Origin: JBDSSS01 sp963764195
GTDB lineage: Bacteria > Actinomycetota > Actinomycetes > Actinomycetales > Dermatophilaceae
Reading direction: 5' to 3'
Assembly: GCA_963764195.1 (NCBI GenBank)
Contig: CAVXRG010000002.1
Location: forward strand, 124,001-188,000
Length of the DNA stretch: 64,000 bases
In this document: positions 36,076 through 44,680 of the stretch, piece by piece
Numbering within the stretch: position 1 is the stretch's first letter
Layout of the letters: every line of letters starts with the position of its first letter
Translations under genes and position numbers: made by a program
Notes under the pieces: model-generated
Told to the model about the DNA's origin: nothing
Database searches by the model: none
Seen by the model: the letters and a program-made list of their open reading frames with translations, nothing else

Positions 36076-38055
36076 GTGCAGGGGGTCGGTCCAGGAACGG
36101 TGCTGGGGGGCCGCTACGCGGTGACCTTCCGCACCTCCGAGGGAGTCCACCACGAGCGGTGGCGCGCGAGTGACCACACCCTCGAGCGTGAGGTCGTGCT
36201 CGTCTGCTTCGCCGCCGACTCCTCCGTCGCTGCAGCCGCCCTCGACGCGGCCCGCCGCGCAGCCGGGCTCGAGGACCCCCGCCTCGTCCGGGTCCTCGAC
36301 GTGGGGTCCGACCAGGGCGTCGGCTTCATCGTCGAGGAGCCGCTGACCGGCGCCCAACCGATGTCGCACCTGCTCCAGAGCGGGGGCCTGCCGGCCCGCG
36401 AGGTCCGCCGGCTCGTCGGCGAGACGGCCAGCGCCCTCGAACGCGCCCGCCACCGCGGCCTGCACCACCTGGCCCTCACCCCATCGGCAGTGCTGCGGAT
36501 GCCCGGCGGCGAGGTCAAGATCCGCGGCCTCGCCACGGAGGCGGCGCTGCTCGACACCGACCCGTCCTCCGACGAGGAGGCAGCCCGCGACGACGCCGCC
36601 GGCCTCGTCCGCCTCACGTATGCCGGACTGACCGGCCGGTGGCCCGCCTCCCCCGACGCTGCGGCACCGACCGCCGCCATGGTCGGGCTCGAGGCCGCGC
36701 CGACCATCGTCGGTGGGGTCGCCGCCCCGTCCGAGATCACCGTGGGCGTGCCGAACGACCTCGACCAGATCTGCCGGATGGCCCTCAACGACGGCCGCGG
36801 CCCGACCTCACCGGGAGACCTGGCCAGCCAGATCGCCCCCTGGCCCTCGGCTCCGCCGGAGACCGACGGCGCGAGCGGCATCGACCTGCCCGCCGGCCGC
36901 GACGACGACAGCTCGACCCGGGTCATGCCGCCCGTCGGCCTCGGCGCGACGGGCGACGGCGGTGACGACGCCACCGATGCAGGGGCCGGCCGGAAGGCGG
37001 GCTCCCTGGCCGCCGCGGGTGCGGCGGCCGCTGGGGCCGCCGGAGCGCTCGGCGACCGGGTCGGGTCCTTCGCCCGAGCCGCGGCGGACAAGGCGGCAGC
37101 CCGCTCGGCCGAGCGACGCGGAGCGCGGGACTCCGGTGACGGCTATGCCGAGGACGACGACTCCAACGACCCGTACGACGCTGCGTACGACGACACGTAC
37201 GACGATGCGGTTGACAGCGACCGGCCCGAAGCCGCGGAATCGGCCGGTCGAGGGGCGCAGGCCGCCGGTGGCTACGGTGCCGCCGGGGTCCACCGCGCCG
37301 GGACGCGCGGAGAGGGGCTGCACCTCAGCGAGGCCCTCGAGGACGCCCCCGACTCCGAGCTCGAGCCACCGGTGCCCGTCTTCCGTGCCGCCGCCCCCGA
37401 CTCCCCGTCGAAGGCCCAGTCGCGGATCGCGCTCGCCATCGTCGGGGCGCTCGTCATCGTGGCCCTCGTCATCGGCATCCAGAACGTCGCGAAGATCGGC
37501 CAGTCCGACGGGCCATCAGCGGGCCGGACCGTCACGGTCACCGCCTCCCGGTCGAGCTCGGGCCCCGCCCCCACCACGACCCAGGCCGCACCGACGACGA
37601 CGACCCAGGCTCCGCCGGCCACCCCGCCCTCCGTCACCGGTGTCACGAGCTTCGACCCGCAGGACGACAACACCGAGGGAGAGGGGAGCGCCAAGCTCGC
37701 CATCGACGGCAACCTCACCACGGGCTGGGAGTCGCGCTGGTACGGCACGCCCACCTACAACGGAAACAAGGACGGTGTGGGCCTCGTCCTCGACCTCGCC
37801 GCCCCCGCCGTCGTCTCCGAGGTGGAGCTCGTCCTGCCGGCGACGCAGGACGTGACCGTCTTCCTGGCCTCGAAGGCCAGCCTGACCGGGGCCCAGAAGA
37901 TCGGCTCGAAGGCCGGCGCCAGCGGCACCGTCGTGTTCACACCGGCCAGCCCGCTCCAGCCCGGCACGAAGGTCATCGTCTGGGTCACCAAGGCTGCGCC
38001 GGCCGAGGCCGCGAACCACTACCGCGCCCAGGTCTCCGAAGTGACGGTGCGCTGA
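36076..38055 (+). CDS. membrane pseudokinase with discoidin-like outer domain (MviN C-terminal part, no flippase)
   Basis: A 659-residue protein. Residues about 10-230 have a kinase fold without catalytic residues: the HRD position reads HHLALTPS and the DFG position reads IRGLATE, and the glycine loop is lost. An Asp/Tyr-rich acidic linker, one membrane helix near 455-478 (IALAIVGALVIVALVIGI) and a C-terminal beta-sandwich resembling F5/8-type carbohydrate-binding domains (about 540-655) follow. This is the arrangement of the C-terminal half of mycobacterial MviN (Rv3910), where PknB phosphorylation of the pseudokinase recruits FhaA to control peptidoglycan synthesis. The MurJ flippase half is absent, and only about 60 bp separate this gene from DUF6049. 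GTG 36076 is preferred (GGAGAGG 8 nt upstream); GTG at 36058 or 36067 are alternatives. Confidence 0.85.
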   Translation: MQGVGPGTVLGGRYAVTFRTSEGVHHERWRASDHTLEREVVLVCFAADSSVAAAALDAARRAAGLEDPRLVRVLDVGSDQGVGFIVEEPLTGAQPMSHLLQSGGLPAREVRRLVGETASALERARHRGLHHLALTPSAVLRMPGGEVKIRGLATEAALLDTDPSSDEEAARDDAAGLVRLTYAGLTGRWPASPDAAAPTAAMVGLEAAPTIVGGVAAPSEITVGVPNDLDQICRMALNDGRGPTSPGDLASQIAPWPSAPPETDGASGIDLPAGRDDDSSTRVMPPVGLGATGDGGDDATDAGAGRKAGSLAAAGAAAAGAAGALGDRVGSFARAAADKAAARSAERRGARDSGDGYAEDDDSNDPYDAAYDDTYDDAVDSDRPEAAESAGRGAQAAGGYGAAGVHRAGTRGEGLHLSEALEDAPDSELEPPVPVFRAAAPDSPSKAQSRIALAIVGALVIVALVIGIQNVAKIGQSDGPSAGRTVTVTASRSSSGPAPTTTQAAPTTTTQAPPATPPSVTGVTSFDPQDDNTEGEGSAKLAIDGNLTTGWESRWYGTPTYNGNKDGVGLVLDLAAPAVVSEVELVLPATQDVTVFLASKASLTGAQKIGSKAGASGTVVFTPASPLQPGTKVIVWVTKAAPAEAANHYRAQVSEVTVR

Positions 38056-38057
38056 CC

Positions 38058-38693
38058 GTGCCGGCAGGCGCGGGCGCCCCCCTCGCCGAGCGCACTGACC
38101 GGGAGCTCATGCAGCTCCACGTCGAGGGGGACGCCGACGCGTTCGGGGAGATCTTCCGCCGCCACCGCGACCGACTGTGGGCGGTGGCGCTACGGACCTG
38201 CCGCGACCCCGAGCTCGCTGCGGACGCCGTCCAGGAGGGCTTCATCGCGGCCTTCCGGCGGGCCGACTCCTACCGGGGCGACGCGGCGGTGACGACGTGG
38301 CTGCACCGCATCGTCGTCAACGCCAGCCTCGACCGGCTGCGCCGCCGCCGCCCGACGGACGAGCTCCCCGAGCACGAGCTGGCCGACCGGCACGACCACC
38401 ACGCCTCGGCCGACACCCGCCTCGACATCGAGCAGGCGCTGGCCACCCTCCCCGAGGGGCAGCGCGCCGCCCTCGTGCTCGTCGACATGCACGCGGTCCC
38501 GGTAGCGGAGGCGGCCCGGATCCTCGGGGTCGCGGAGGGGACGATCAAGTCGCGGTGCTCGCGCGGTCGGGCCGCGATCGCCGCGCACCTCGGGTTGACA
38601 CCAGGGAACCAAGGCCGCACCCCCACGCGTCCGATCCCCGGCACCACCGCGCCTGCCCCACCGGCCCCACCAGGGCCGGCTGCTCCCGCCTGA
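38058..38693 (+). CDS. sigM: ECF RNA polymerase sigma factor, SigM-like
   Basis: A 211-residue ECF sigma factor. Region 2 is about 15-85 (DAFGEIFRRHRDRLWAVALRT, YRGDAAVTTWLHRIVVNASLDRLRRR) and region 4 about 120-175 (LPEGQRAALVLVDMHAVPVAEAARILGVAEGTIKSR). A Pro-rich tail follows. By position between the MviN-like gene and trxB it matches sigM of Mycobacterium. The GTG begins 2 nt after the pseudokinase stop, so translation is coupled. SigM in M. tuberculosis controls several WXG100 genes, which makes the linked type VII locus here a plausible target (inference). Confidence 0.92.
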   Translation: MPAGAGAPLAERTDRELMQLHVEGDADAFGEIFRRHRDRLWAVALRTCRDPELAADAVQEGFIAAFRRADSYRGDAAVTTWLHRIVVNASLDRLRRRRPTDELPEHELADRHDHHASADTRLDIEQALATLPEGQRAALVLVDMHAVPVAEAARILGVAEGTIKSRCSRGRAAIAAHLGLTPGNQGRTPTRPIPGTTAPAPPAPPGPAAPA

Positions 38694-38793
38694 CGACGCG
38701 CCGGCCCCACGACCGCGTCCCCCAAACCTCTCCCCGGTCACCATCCGGAACGCCCCTCCGGCACGCACCGCCCGCACCACCCGAAGGACCCCT

Positions 38794-39642
38794 GTGGACC
38801 AGCCCGCGACCCCGGCCCCCCGCTCTCCCGAGCCGGGCGACGCCACCGGCGTCCCCGAGGACGACCTGCCGATCGCGGTGGACACGACGACGGACACGGC
38901 GACGGACACGGCGACGGACACGGCGATGGACGCGGCGGTGCGGGGCCTGCTGGCGGCCCTCCCCGACCCCGGTGCGATGCCGACGCCCGTCTCGACCCGG
39001 GTCGCCACCGCGCTGGCGCAGGAGGCGCGGCTGCGGATCGAGCCCGGTCCCCTCGCTGACGGTCACGGTGGCAGCCATGGTGGCAGCCATGGTGAGGGGC
39101 TGAGTGGCGACGCGCCCGTCCCGCTCGCGCCTCGGCGTCAGCGCCCGCGGCCGGCCTTCGCCCTCGCGGCCGTCGCCGCGGCCGCGGCCCTCGTCGTCGT
39201 CGGTGGCTCGGCCCTGCACCTGACGAAGCGACCGCTGGCCACGGCCTCTCTCGGCAACCCCGGCAGGTCGAGCGCGCCCGGACAGGTCGGGCCCGCCGAC
39301 CCGAAGCTGCACATCCAGCTCAGCCGGACCGACTACAGCGCCGCGACCATGCCCGCCCTCGCGCGCGACCTCGTGGCGCACCCGGACGCCCCGGTCCAGG
39401 TGCTCGCCGCCGAGGCACCCCTCCTGGGCCCGATCGCAACCCCGGTCGGCCTGCGGTCCTGCCTCGAGGAGCTCGGGGTCCCCCGGGCCGCGACGGTCCA
39501 CGCCGACCTCGCGACGTATGCCGGCGAGCCGGCCGCCGTCATCGTCACGACTCTCGCGGGCGCGGACACGGCCTGGGTCGTCGGTCGGCAGTGCACGACC
39601 GGACAGCCTGCCCTCGTCGCCGGGCCGATGCCCGTCCCCTGA
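38794..39642 (+). CDS. single-pass membrane protein, putative anti-SigM factor
   Basis: A 282-residue protein with a cytoplasmic N-terminus of about 130 residues, one membrane helix about 128-150 (FALAAVAAAAALVVVGGSAL) and an outer domain with two Cys residues that could pair. It follows sigM after 100 bp, where the anti-sigma factor (RsmA/RslA type) is expected. No HxxxCxxC zinc motif is seen. The N-terminal segment holds a TATD repeat and a GGSH repeat coded by short DNA direct repeats. GTG start with AAGGA 5 nt upstream. Assignment rests on position and topology. Confidence 0.75.
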   Translation: MDQPATPAPRSPEPGDATGVPEDDLPIAVDTTTDTATDTATDTAMDAAVRGLLAALPDPGAMPTPVSTRVATALAQEARLRIEPGPLADGHGGSHGGSHGEGLSGDAPVPLAPRRQRPRPAFALAAVAAAAALVVVGGSALHLTKRPLATASLGNPGRSSAPGQVGPADPKLHIQLSRTDYSAATMPALARDLVAHPDAPVQVLAAEAPLLGPIATPVGLRSCLEELGVPRAATVHADLATYAGEPAAVIVTTLAGADTAWVVGRQCTTGQPALVAGPMPVP

Positions 39643-39653
39643 GTGGGCTGCCT

Positions 39654-39846
39654 GCGGCCGTGAGCCCCCGTGGGTCGTTGTTCGGGGGTGCACGGGGGCG
39701 CAGGCCGCCCGCGGCCGTGAGCCCCCGTGGGTCGTTGTTCGGGGGTGCACGGGGGCGCAGGCCGTCCGCGGCCGTGAGCCCCCGTGGGTCGTTGTTCGGG
39801 GGGACACGGGGGCGCAGGCCGTCCGCGGCCGTGAGCCCCCGTGGGT
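39654..39846. repeat. 57-bp tandem repeat, three copies plus a partial fourth
   Basis: Units begin at 39654, 39711, 39768 and 39825 with GCGGCCGTGAGC. The copies are nearly identical; the third carries a small change (GGGGACAC for GGGTGCAC), and the fourth stops after about 22 bp at the trxB promoter. Each full unit holds an inverted repeat (GCCCCCGTG and CACGGGGGC, loop about 18 nt), so the array can form serial hairpins and may end transcription of the sigM unit. The gap between the anti-sigma gene and trxB (39643-39940) contains only this array and the promoter. Confidence 0.9.
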
Positions 39847-39874
39847 GGGAACAACGAGCCCCTAGGATCGGTTG
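39847..39874 (+). promoter_or_regulatory. SigR/SigH-type promoter of trxBA
   Basis: GGGAAC (39847-39852), exactly 18 nt, then GTTG (39871-39874). This fits the thiol-stress sigma factor consensus GGGAAT-N18-GTTG known for trxBA in Streptomyces. Transcription would start near 39880. TAGGAT at 39863-39868 lies inside the spacer and could serve as a housekeeping -10. Confidence 0.7.
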
Positions 39875-39940
39875 TGAGCAGTGCGGCTGAGGTCAGCCAG
39901 CGGCAGTCGCCGCCCACGAGCACCACGAGGAGCATTTCGC

Positions 39941-41020
39941 ATGTCCGACGTCCGCAACGTCATCATCATCGGCTCGGGTCCGGCCGGATACACGGCCGCC
40001 GTCTACGCCGCCCGGGCCAACCTGGCCCCGCTCGTCTTCGAGGGAGCCGTCACAGCCGGCGGCGCCCTGATGAACACGACCGAGGTGGAGAACTTCCCCG
40101 GATTCCGCGACGGGATCATGGGCCCCGACCTGATGGACAACATGCGGGCGCAGGCCGTGCGGTTCGGCGCCGAGATCGTCACCGACGACGTCACCGCGGT
40201 GTCCCTCGACGGGGAGATCAAGACCGTCACCGACGGCTCCGGCACGGTCCACCGCGCCCATGCGGTGATCCTGTCGATGGGGTCGGCCTACCGCGAGCTC
40301 GGCCTGCCTCGCGAGAAGGAGCTCTCCGGTCGGGGCGTCTCCTGGTGTGCCACCTGTGACGGGTTCTTCTTCCGCGACCAGGACATCGCCGTCGTCGGCG
40401 GCGGCGACTCGGCGATCGAGGAGGCCACCTTCCTGACGAAGTTCGCCCGGACCGTGACTCTCATCCACCGCCGCGACGAGCTGCGCGCGAGCAAGATCAT
40501 GGCCGAGCGGGCCCACGCCAACGACAAGATCCGCTTCGCGTGGAACTCCGAGATCGCCGAGATCCAGGGTGACGCCAAGCTCTCCGGCGTCGTCCTGCGC
40601 GACACCGTGACGGGCGAGACCCGCGACCTCGCGGTGACGGGCCTCTTCGTCGCGATCGGGCACGACCCCCGCAACGAGCTGCTCCGCGCCGGCGACACGG
40701 GCTCGAGCCAACCGGCCGAGCTCGTCGCGCTCGACGATGCCGGATACGTCCTCGTCGAGGGCCGCTCCACCCGCACCAACCTCCCCGGCGTCTTCGCCTG
40801 CGGTGACCTCGTCGACCACACCTACCGGCAGGCAATCACCGCCGCCGGGTCCGGCTGCGCCGCCGCCCTCGACGCGGAGCACTTCCTCGCCGCGCTCGAG
40901 GACACGAGCGGAGCGCCGGCAGCGGCCGCCGAGGCCCGTGCCATCGACGAGCGCGACCCGGTCGAGGAGCCCGCCGAGGGCGCCTTGTCCGCGACCAACC
41001 CCGTCACCGCAGGCGCCTAG
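39941..41020 (+). CDS. trxB: thioredoxin reductase
   Basis: A 359-residue NADPH- and FAD-dependent disulfide reductase that recycles thioredoxin. FAD motif GSGPAGYTAAVYAARA (about 10-25), redox pair in WCATCDGFF (about 137-145), NADPH motif GGGDSAIEEA (about 154-163) and GVFACGDLVD. A tail of about 40 Ala/Glu-rich residues extends past the usual end. The ATG at 39941 has GAGGAG 8 nt upstream. Cotranscribed with trxA; controlled by the SigR-type promoter upstream. Confidence 0.97.
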   Translation: MSDVRNVIIIGSGPAGYTAAVYAARANLAPLVFEGAVTAGGALMNTTEVENFPGFRDGIMGPDLMDNMRAQAVRFGAEIVTDDVTAVSLDGEIKTVTDGSGTVHRAHAVILSMGSAYRELGLPREKELSGRGVSWCATCDGFFFRDQDIAVVGGGDSAIEEATFLTKFARTVTLIHRRDELRASKIMAERAHANDKIRFAWNSEIAEIQGDAKLSGVVLRDTVTGETRDLAVTGLFVAIGHDPRNELLRAGDTGSSQPAELVALDDAGYVLVEGRSTRTNLPGVFACGDLVDHTYRQAITAAGSGCAAALDAEHFLAALEDTSGAPAAAAEARAIDERDPVEEPAEGALSATNPVTAGA

Positions 41021-41096
41021 TCTCGAGGCCGCTCCGCCCCGCGACCTCAGCCCACCCCGCGACCGCAGCCCAGCGGCATACCGAAAAGGACAGTCC

Positions 41097-41420
41097 ATGG
41101 CCATCAAAGCAACGACCGACGCCACCTTCGCCGACGACGTGCTCATGAGCGACAAGCCCGTGCTCGTCGACTTCTGGGCGACGTGGTGCGGCCCGTGCCG
41201 CAAGGTCGCCCCGATCCTCGAGGAGATCGCGGCGCAGCACGGCGACAAGATCGAGATCGTCAAGCTCGACACCGACGCCAACATGGACACGGCGGCCCGC
41301 TACGGCGTCGTGTCGATCCCGACGCTCAACGTCTACGTCAAGGGCGAGGTCGTCAAGTCGATCGTCGGCGCCCACCCGAAGCCCAAGCTGCTGCGTGAGC
41401 TCGAGGAGTTCATCAACTGA
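41097..41420 (+). CDS. trxA: thioredoxin
   Basis: A 107-residue cytoplasmic thioredoxin with the active site WATWCGPCRKVAP (about 27-39) and the cis-Pro in SIPTLNVY. It is the substrate of the reductase encoded 76 bp upstream. The ATG has AAAGGA 6 nt upstream. Followed by a hairpin terminator. Confidence 0.97.
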   Translation: MAIKATTDATFADDVLMSDKPVLVDFWATWCGPCRKVAPILEEIAAQHGDKIEIVKLDTDANMDTAARYGVVSIPTLNVYVKGEVVKSIVGAHPKPKLLRELEEFIN

Positions 41421-41442
41421 GCACCGCCGCGTGATCGGACGG

Positions 41443-41472
41443 AAGGGGTGGGAGCACGCGCGCCCACCCCTT
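41443..41472 (+). terminator. terminator after trxA
   Basis: Ten-base arms AAGGGGTGGG and CCCACCCCTT with a 10-nt loop, ending in a short T stretch. Confidence 0.75.
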
Positions 41473-41568
41473 TCGGCTCCGCAGATGTGAGACCCTGCCC
41501 GAACGACCCCGAGACCACTCGGGACCCGCACACGACCCCGACCGGCCCGGACCGTGGAAGGAGCAGGC

Positions 41569-42762
41569 ATGACACCCCAGCCCGTCGTCGTGCTCCGACG
41601 TGGTGACACCGGACCAGCCGTGGCCGCCGTCCGCGAGCGCCTCGCCCTCGCCGGCGTCCTGCCTGATGGCCAGCACCCGGGCGACTCCGTCTTCGACGGC
41701 GAGGTCGAGGAGGCCGTCAAGATCTTCCAGCAGCGCCGCGGCCTCATCGTCGACGGGATCGTGGGCCGCTCGACGTATGCGGTGCTCGACGGAGCCCGGT
41801 GGGCGCTCGGTGACCGGGTGCTGCGCTACGTCCCCGAGCACTTCGTCGAGGGTGATGACGTCGTGGCCCTGCAGAGCCGGTTGGCCGAGCTCGGCTTCGG
41901 CCCGGGCAAGGTCGACGGGATCCACGGCCCGGGCACGGACGCTGCGCTGCGGGGCTTCCAGACCGCGGTCGGCCTCGCCGGCGACGGCACCGTCGGTCCC
42001 GAGACGATGCGCGCCTTCGCCGGCCTGCGCCGCTCCGTGGGCGGTGGCTCCGCCAACGCCCTGCGCGAGCGGGAGCAGCTCCGCCGCGGCGGTTACAGCC
42101 TCAGCGGACGCACGATCGTGCTCGACCCCGGTCACGGGGGCGATGACCTCGGGGCGCTGGGCCTCGACGGCCTCGTCGAGGCGGACGTCACTCTTTCCCT
42201 CGCCCGGCACATCGAGGGGCGCCTGTCGGCCCACGGGGTGAGCGTCGTGTTCACCCGGACCTCCGGCACGGAGGGCGGCACCGAGGAGGAGCGCGCGGCC
42301 TTCGCCAACTCCTGCGAGGCCGACCTCGTGCTGTCCCTGCACACCGACCACTCGAGCACCGGCTCCGCCCACGGGGCCGCGACCTTCTTCTACGGTCAGG
42401 CCGACCACGTCGGCTGGTCGACCATCGGCGAGAACTTCGCCGACCTGCTGCTGCGAGAGGTGGTCGCCCGCACCGGCCTCACCGACTGTCGCACCCACGC
42501 CCGCACCTGGCCGATGCTGCGCCGGACCCGGATGCCTGCGGTGCGCTTCGACGTCGGCTACCTCAACCACCCGGACGACGCGGCCACCCTGGGCCACGAC
42601 CACACCCTCGCCCAGGTCGCGGAGGGCGTCGTCGTCGCCCTCCAGCGGATGTATCTCGGCGAGGCGGACACCACGCGCACCGGGGTGCTCCACCTCGACG
42701 ACCTGCGCCGTCACCTCGAGCTGATGCGCCGTCAGCAGGTCGGCGCCGGCGCCGGCTCCTGA
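41569..42762 (+). CDS. cwlM: CwlM-like N-acetylmuramoyl-L-alanine amidase-fold protein
   Basis: A 397-residue protein with no signal peptide. Two peptidoglycan-binding PG_binding_1 repeats occupy about 10-75 and 85-150. An amidase_3 fold follows (about 183-365) with zinc ligands visible in VLDPGHGG, GLVEADV and LSLHTDH. The usual catalytic Glu before GF/GY is replaced by Asp (VRFDVGYLN). In Mycobacterium cytoplasmic CwlM is a PknB-phosphorylated activator of MurA rather than an amidase; the lack of a signal peptide and altered residue fit that role. It sits after trxBA, as in M. tuberculosis (Rv3913-Rv3915). ATG with GGAAGGAG upstream. Confidence 0.9.
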   Translation: MTPQPVVVLRRGDTGPAVAAVRERLALAGVLPDGQHPGDSVFDGEVEEAVKIFQQRRGLIVDGIVGRSTYAVLDGARWALGDRVLRYVPEHFVEGDDVVALQSRLAELGFGPGKVDGIHGPGTDAALRGFQTAVGLAGDGTVGPETMRAFAGLRRSVGGGSANALREREQLRRGGYSLSGRTIVLDPGHGGDDLGALGLDGLVEADVTLSLARHIEGRLSAHGVSVVFTRTSGTEGGTEEERAAFANSCEADLVLSLHTDHSSTGSAHGAATFFYGQADHVGWSTIGENFADLLLREVVARTGLTDCRTHARTWPMLRRTRMPAVRFDVGYLNHPDDAATLGHDHTLAQVAEGVVVALQRMYLGEADTTRTGVLHLDDLRRHLELMRRQQVGAGAGS

Positions 42763-42808
42763 GCGAGCGACGTGTCGCGCTCTGCGCGGCCGCTCACGCT
42801 GGAACGGC

Positions 42809-43522
42809 TCAGGTGCGGTCCTCGTGCGCCCTCCGCACGCGGGTCGCGCCGTCGGGGTGGGTCTGCGGGACGGGTCGCAGGCCGGGGAGGCGCCCGAGCG
42901 CTCGGGCAAGGTGCGCAGCGAGCTCCTCGGGGACGGTCACGAGGGTGCGCAGGTCGAGGCGCAGCCGTGGGTAGACCGGGTGGTCCCGCTCCACCCGAAA
43001 GCCGAGCTTCTCGAGCTCGGTGACCCGCAGGACGCAGGGGTGGCGGTCGACCGCGCTCGCCCGGGCCCCGATCACCTCGATGGCACGGCAGCCGCGGCCG
43101 AGGGCGTCCTTGGCCGCAGCCCGGACGAGCGCCTTGCGCAGGCCGGCGCCGGCGCGGTCCGGGGAGAGACCACCGTCCTGCGCGGCGCACGCGGTGAGCA
43201 GCATGAGCGTGGAGGGGTCGGCGGGCGAGGTCGGGAACGCCGCGAGCCGGGGGACGTGGCGGGCGGGGGCGAAAAGCAGGTGCCCGATCGGGCGACCGTC
43301 GAGATAGGCGACCCGCCCCGGGGGTCCCCAGTCGTCCGCGACCGTCTCGACCCACTCGGCGAGCAGGAGGTCCGCGTCGGGGGCCCGGCCACGGCCGTTG
43401 TGGGGGACGGTCTGCCAGAAGACACACGGCGCACACGAACCGACGAGATCGCCGGCCCGGTCGGGGGTCAGCAGCCGCAGGTCAGTGCGACCGCGCCACC
43501 TCCGCTCCGCCGGTCCGTCCAT
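42809..43522 (-). CDS. GNAT-like acetyltransferase (Rv3916c-like)
   Basis: A 237-residue protein of the GNAT-like family found between cwlM and parB in actinobacteria. Conserved pieces are CAPCVFWQTVPHN, the cofactor-loop region (SPDRAGAGLRKALVRAAAKDA) and GFRVERDHPVYPRLRLDL. The substrate is unknown. The ATG at 43522 is supported by CAGAAT 6 nt upstream on the minus strand, suggesting a leaderless mRNA. It converges with cwlM. Confidence 0.82.
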   Translation of the reverse strand: MDGPAERRWRGRTDLRLLTPDRAGDLVGSCAPCVFWQTVPHNGRGRAPDADLLLAEWVETVADDWGPPGRVAYLDGRPIGHLLFAPARHVPRLAAFPTSPADPSTLMLLTACAAQDGGLSPDRAGAGLRKALVRAAAKDALGRGCRAIEVIGARASAVDRHPCVLRVTELEKLGFRVERDHPVYPRLRLDLRTLVTVPEELAAHLARALGRLPGLRPVPQTHPDGATRVRRAHEDRT

Positions 43523-43629
43523 GCAGCCATTCTGTCCCTCGGCCCGAGGGTGTGCGCACCGGGTCGGCGACGCCCGCGGAACCGGCATGACCCTGCCCCC
43601 GCGACGCCGGGTGGGCGGCATCCGGGCTA

Positions 43630-43635
43630 TATGGT
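43630..43635 (+). promoter_or_regulatory. -10 box of leaderless transcript
   Basis: TATGGT, then 6 nt, then the ATG at 43642, the same layout as the Nudix gene promoter. No ribosome binding site is seen. Confidence 0.6.
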
Positions 43636-43641
43636 TGAGAT

Positions 43642-44664
43642 ATGAATGATCAGGCCTCGTACGTCGAGGAAACCTTCACCCGCGACACGCGCTACATCAC
43701 GACGCGGATCACCGCCGACGGCGCCGAGGGGTATGCCGTCGAGGCCGACCGCTACCGGCTCGTCGTGGCCCGCGCCTGCCCCTGGGCGAACCGATCGATC
43801 ATCGTGCGGCGCCTGCTCGGCCTCGAGGACGCCCTCTCGATGGGGATCTGCGGGCCGACCCACGACCAGCGCAGCTGGACCTTCGACCTCGACCCCGAGG
43901 GCCTTGACCCCGTGCTCGGCATCCCCCGCATCCAGGATGCCTACTTCGCGCGCGACCCCGACTACCCCCGGGGGATCACGGTCCCCGCGATGGTCGAGGT
44001 CGCCACCGGCGCCGTCGTCACCAACGACTTCACGCAGATGAACCTCGACCTCGAGACCGAGTGGAGCTCGCTCCACCGGGAGGGGGCCCCCGACCTCTAC
44101 CCCGAGCAGCTGCGCGACCAGATCGAGGAGATCTCCGACCCGATCTACCGCCTCGTCAACAACGGGGTCTACCGGGCCGGATTCGCGGGCACCCAGACGG
44201 CCTACGACGAGGCCTACGACGACCTCTTCGGCGAGCTCGACCACCTCGAGGAGCACCTGAGCACCCACCGCTACCTCGTCGGTGACCACATCACCGACGC
44301 CGACATCCGGCTCTTCACGACGCTGGCGCGGTTCGACGCGGTCTATCACGGCCACTTCAAGTGCAACCGCAACAAGCTCATCGAGATGCCCGCGCTCTGG
44401 GCCTACTCCCGTGACCTCTTCCAGACGCCGGGCTTCGGCGACACCCTCGATTTCGCCCACATCAAGGCGCACTACTACGTCGTGCACCGCGACGTGAACC
44501 CCACCGGCATCATCCCGCGCGGCCCGCAGCTGTCCGGCTGGGCGGAGCCGCACGGACGCGAGGCCCTCGGGGGCAGCCCCTTCGGGGACGGCGCCACCGC
44601 GCCCGGGCCCCCCCGCGAGGTCGTACCCGAGGAGCACAACCCCGCACTGGCGCTCCTCGGCTGA
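43642..44664 (+). CDS. glutathionyl-hydroquinone reductase family (Xi-class GST-like)
   Basis: A 340-residue cytoplasmic protein of the YqjG/ECM4 family. An N-terminal thioredoxin-fold part carries the catalytic Cys in ARACPWANRS (about 43-52), and the all-helical C-terminal part has TDADIRLFTTLARFD and the late DVNPTGIIPRGP. The family reductively removes glutathione from hydroquinone conjugates. Actinobacteria generally use mycothiol instead, so the true thiol is probably different (inference). It is an insertion between the acetyltransferase and parB relative to the mycobacterial order. Confidence 0.88.
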   Translation: MNDQASYVEETFTRDTRYITTRITADGAEGYAVEADRYRLVVARACPWANRSIIVRRLLGLEDALSMGICGPTHDQRSWTFDLDPEGLDPVLGIPRIQDAYFARDPDYPRGITVPAMVEVATGAVVTNDFTQMNLDLETEWSSLHREGAPDLYPEQLRDQIEEISDPIYRLVNNGVYRAGFAGTQTAYDEAYDDLFGELDHLEEHLSTHRYLVGDHITDADIRLFTTLARFDAVYHGHFKCNRNKLIEMPALWAYSRDLFQTPGFGDTLDFAHIKAHYYVVHRDVNPTGIIPRGPQLSGWAEPHGREALGGSPFGDGATAPGPPREVVPEEHNPALALLG

Positions 44665-44680
44665 CGGAGGCCGCGGGGAG

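Noticed and set aside
39654..39846. Tandem 57-bp repeats considered as a CRISPR array
   Set aside because: The units are directly abutting with no unique spacers, and there are no cas genes nearby.
39863..39868. TAGGAT as the main housekeeping -10 of trxB
   Set aside because: No -35 lies 16-18 nt upstream; it falls inside the exact 18-nt spacer of a GGGAAC/GTTG SigR-type promoter, which explains the site better.
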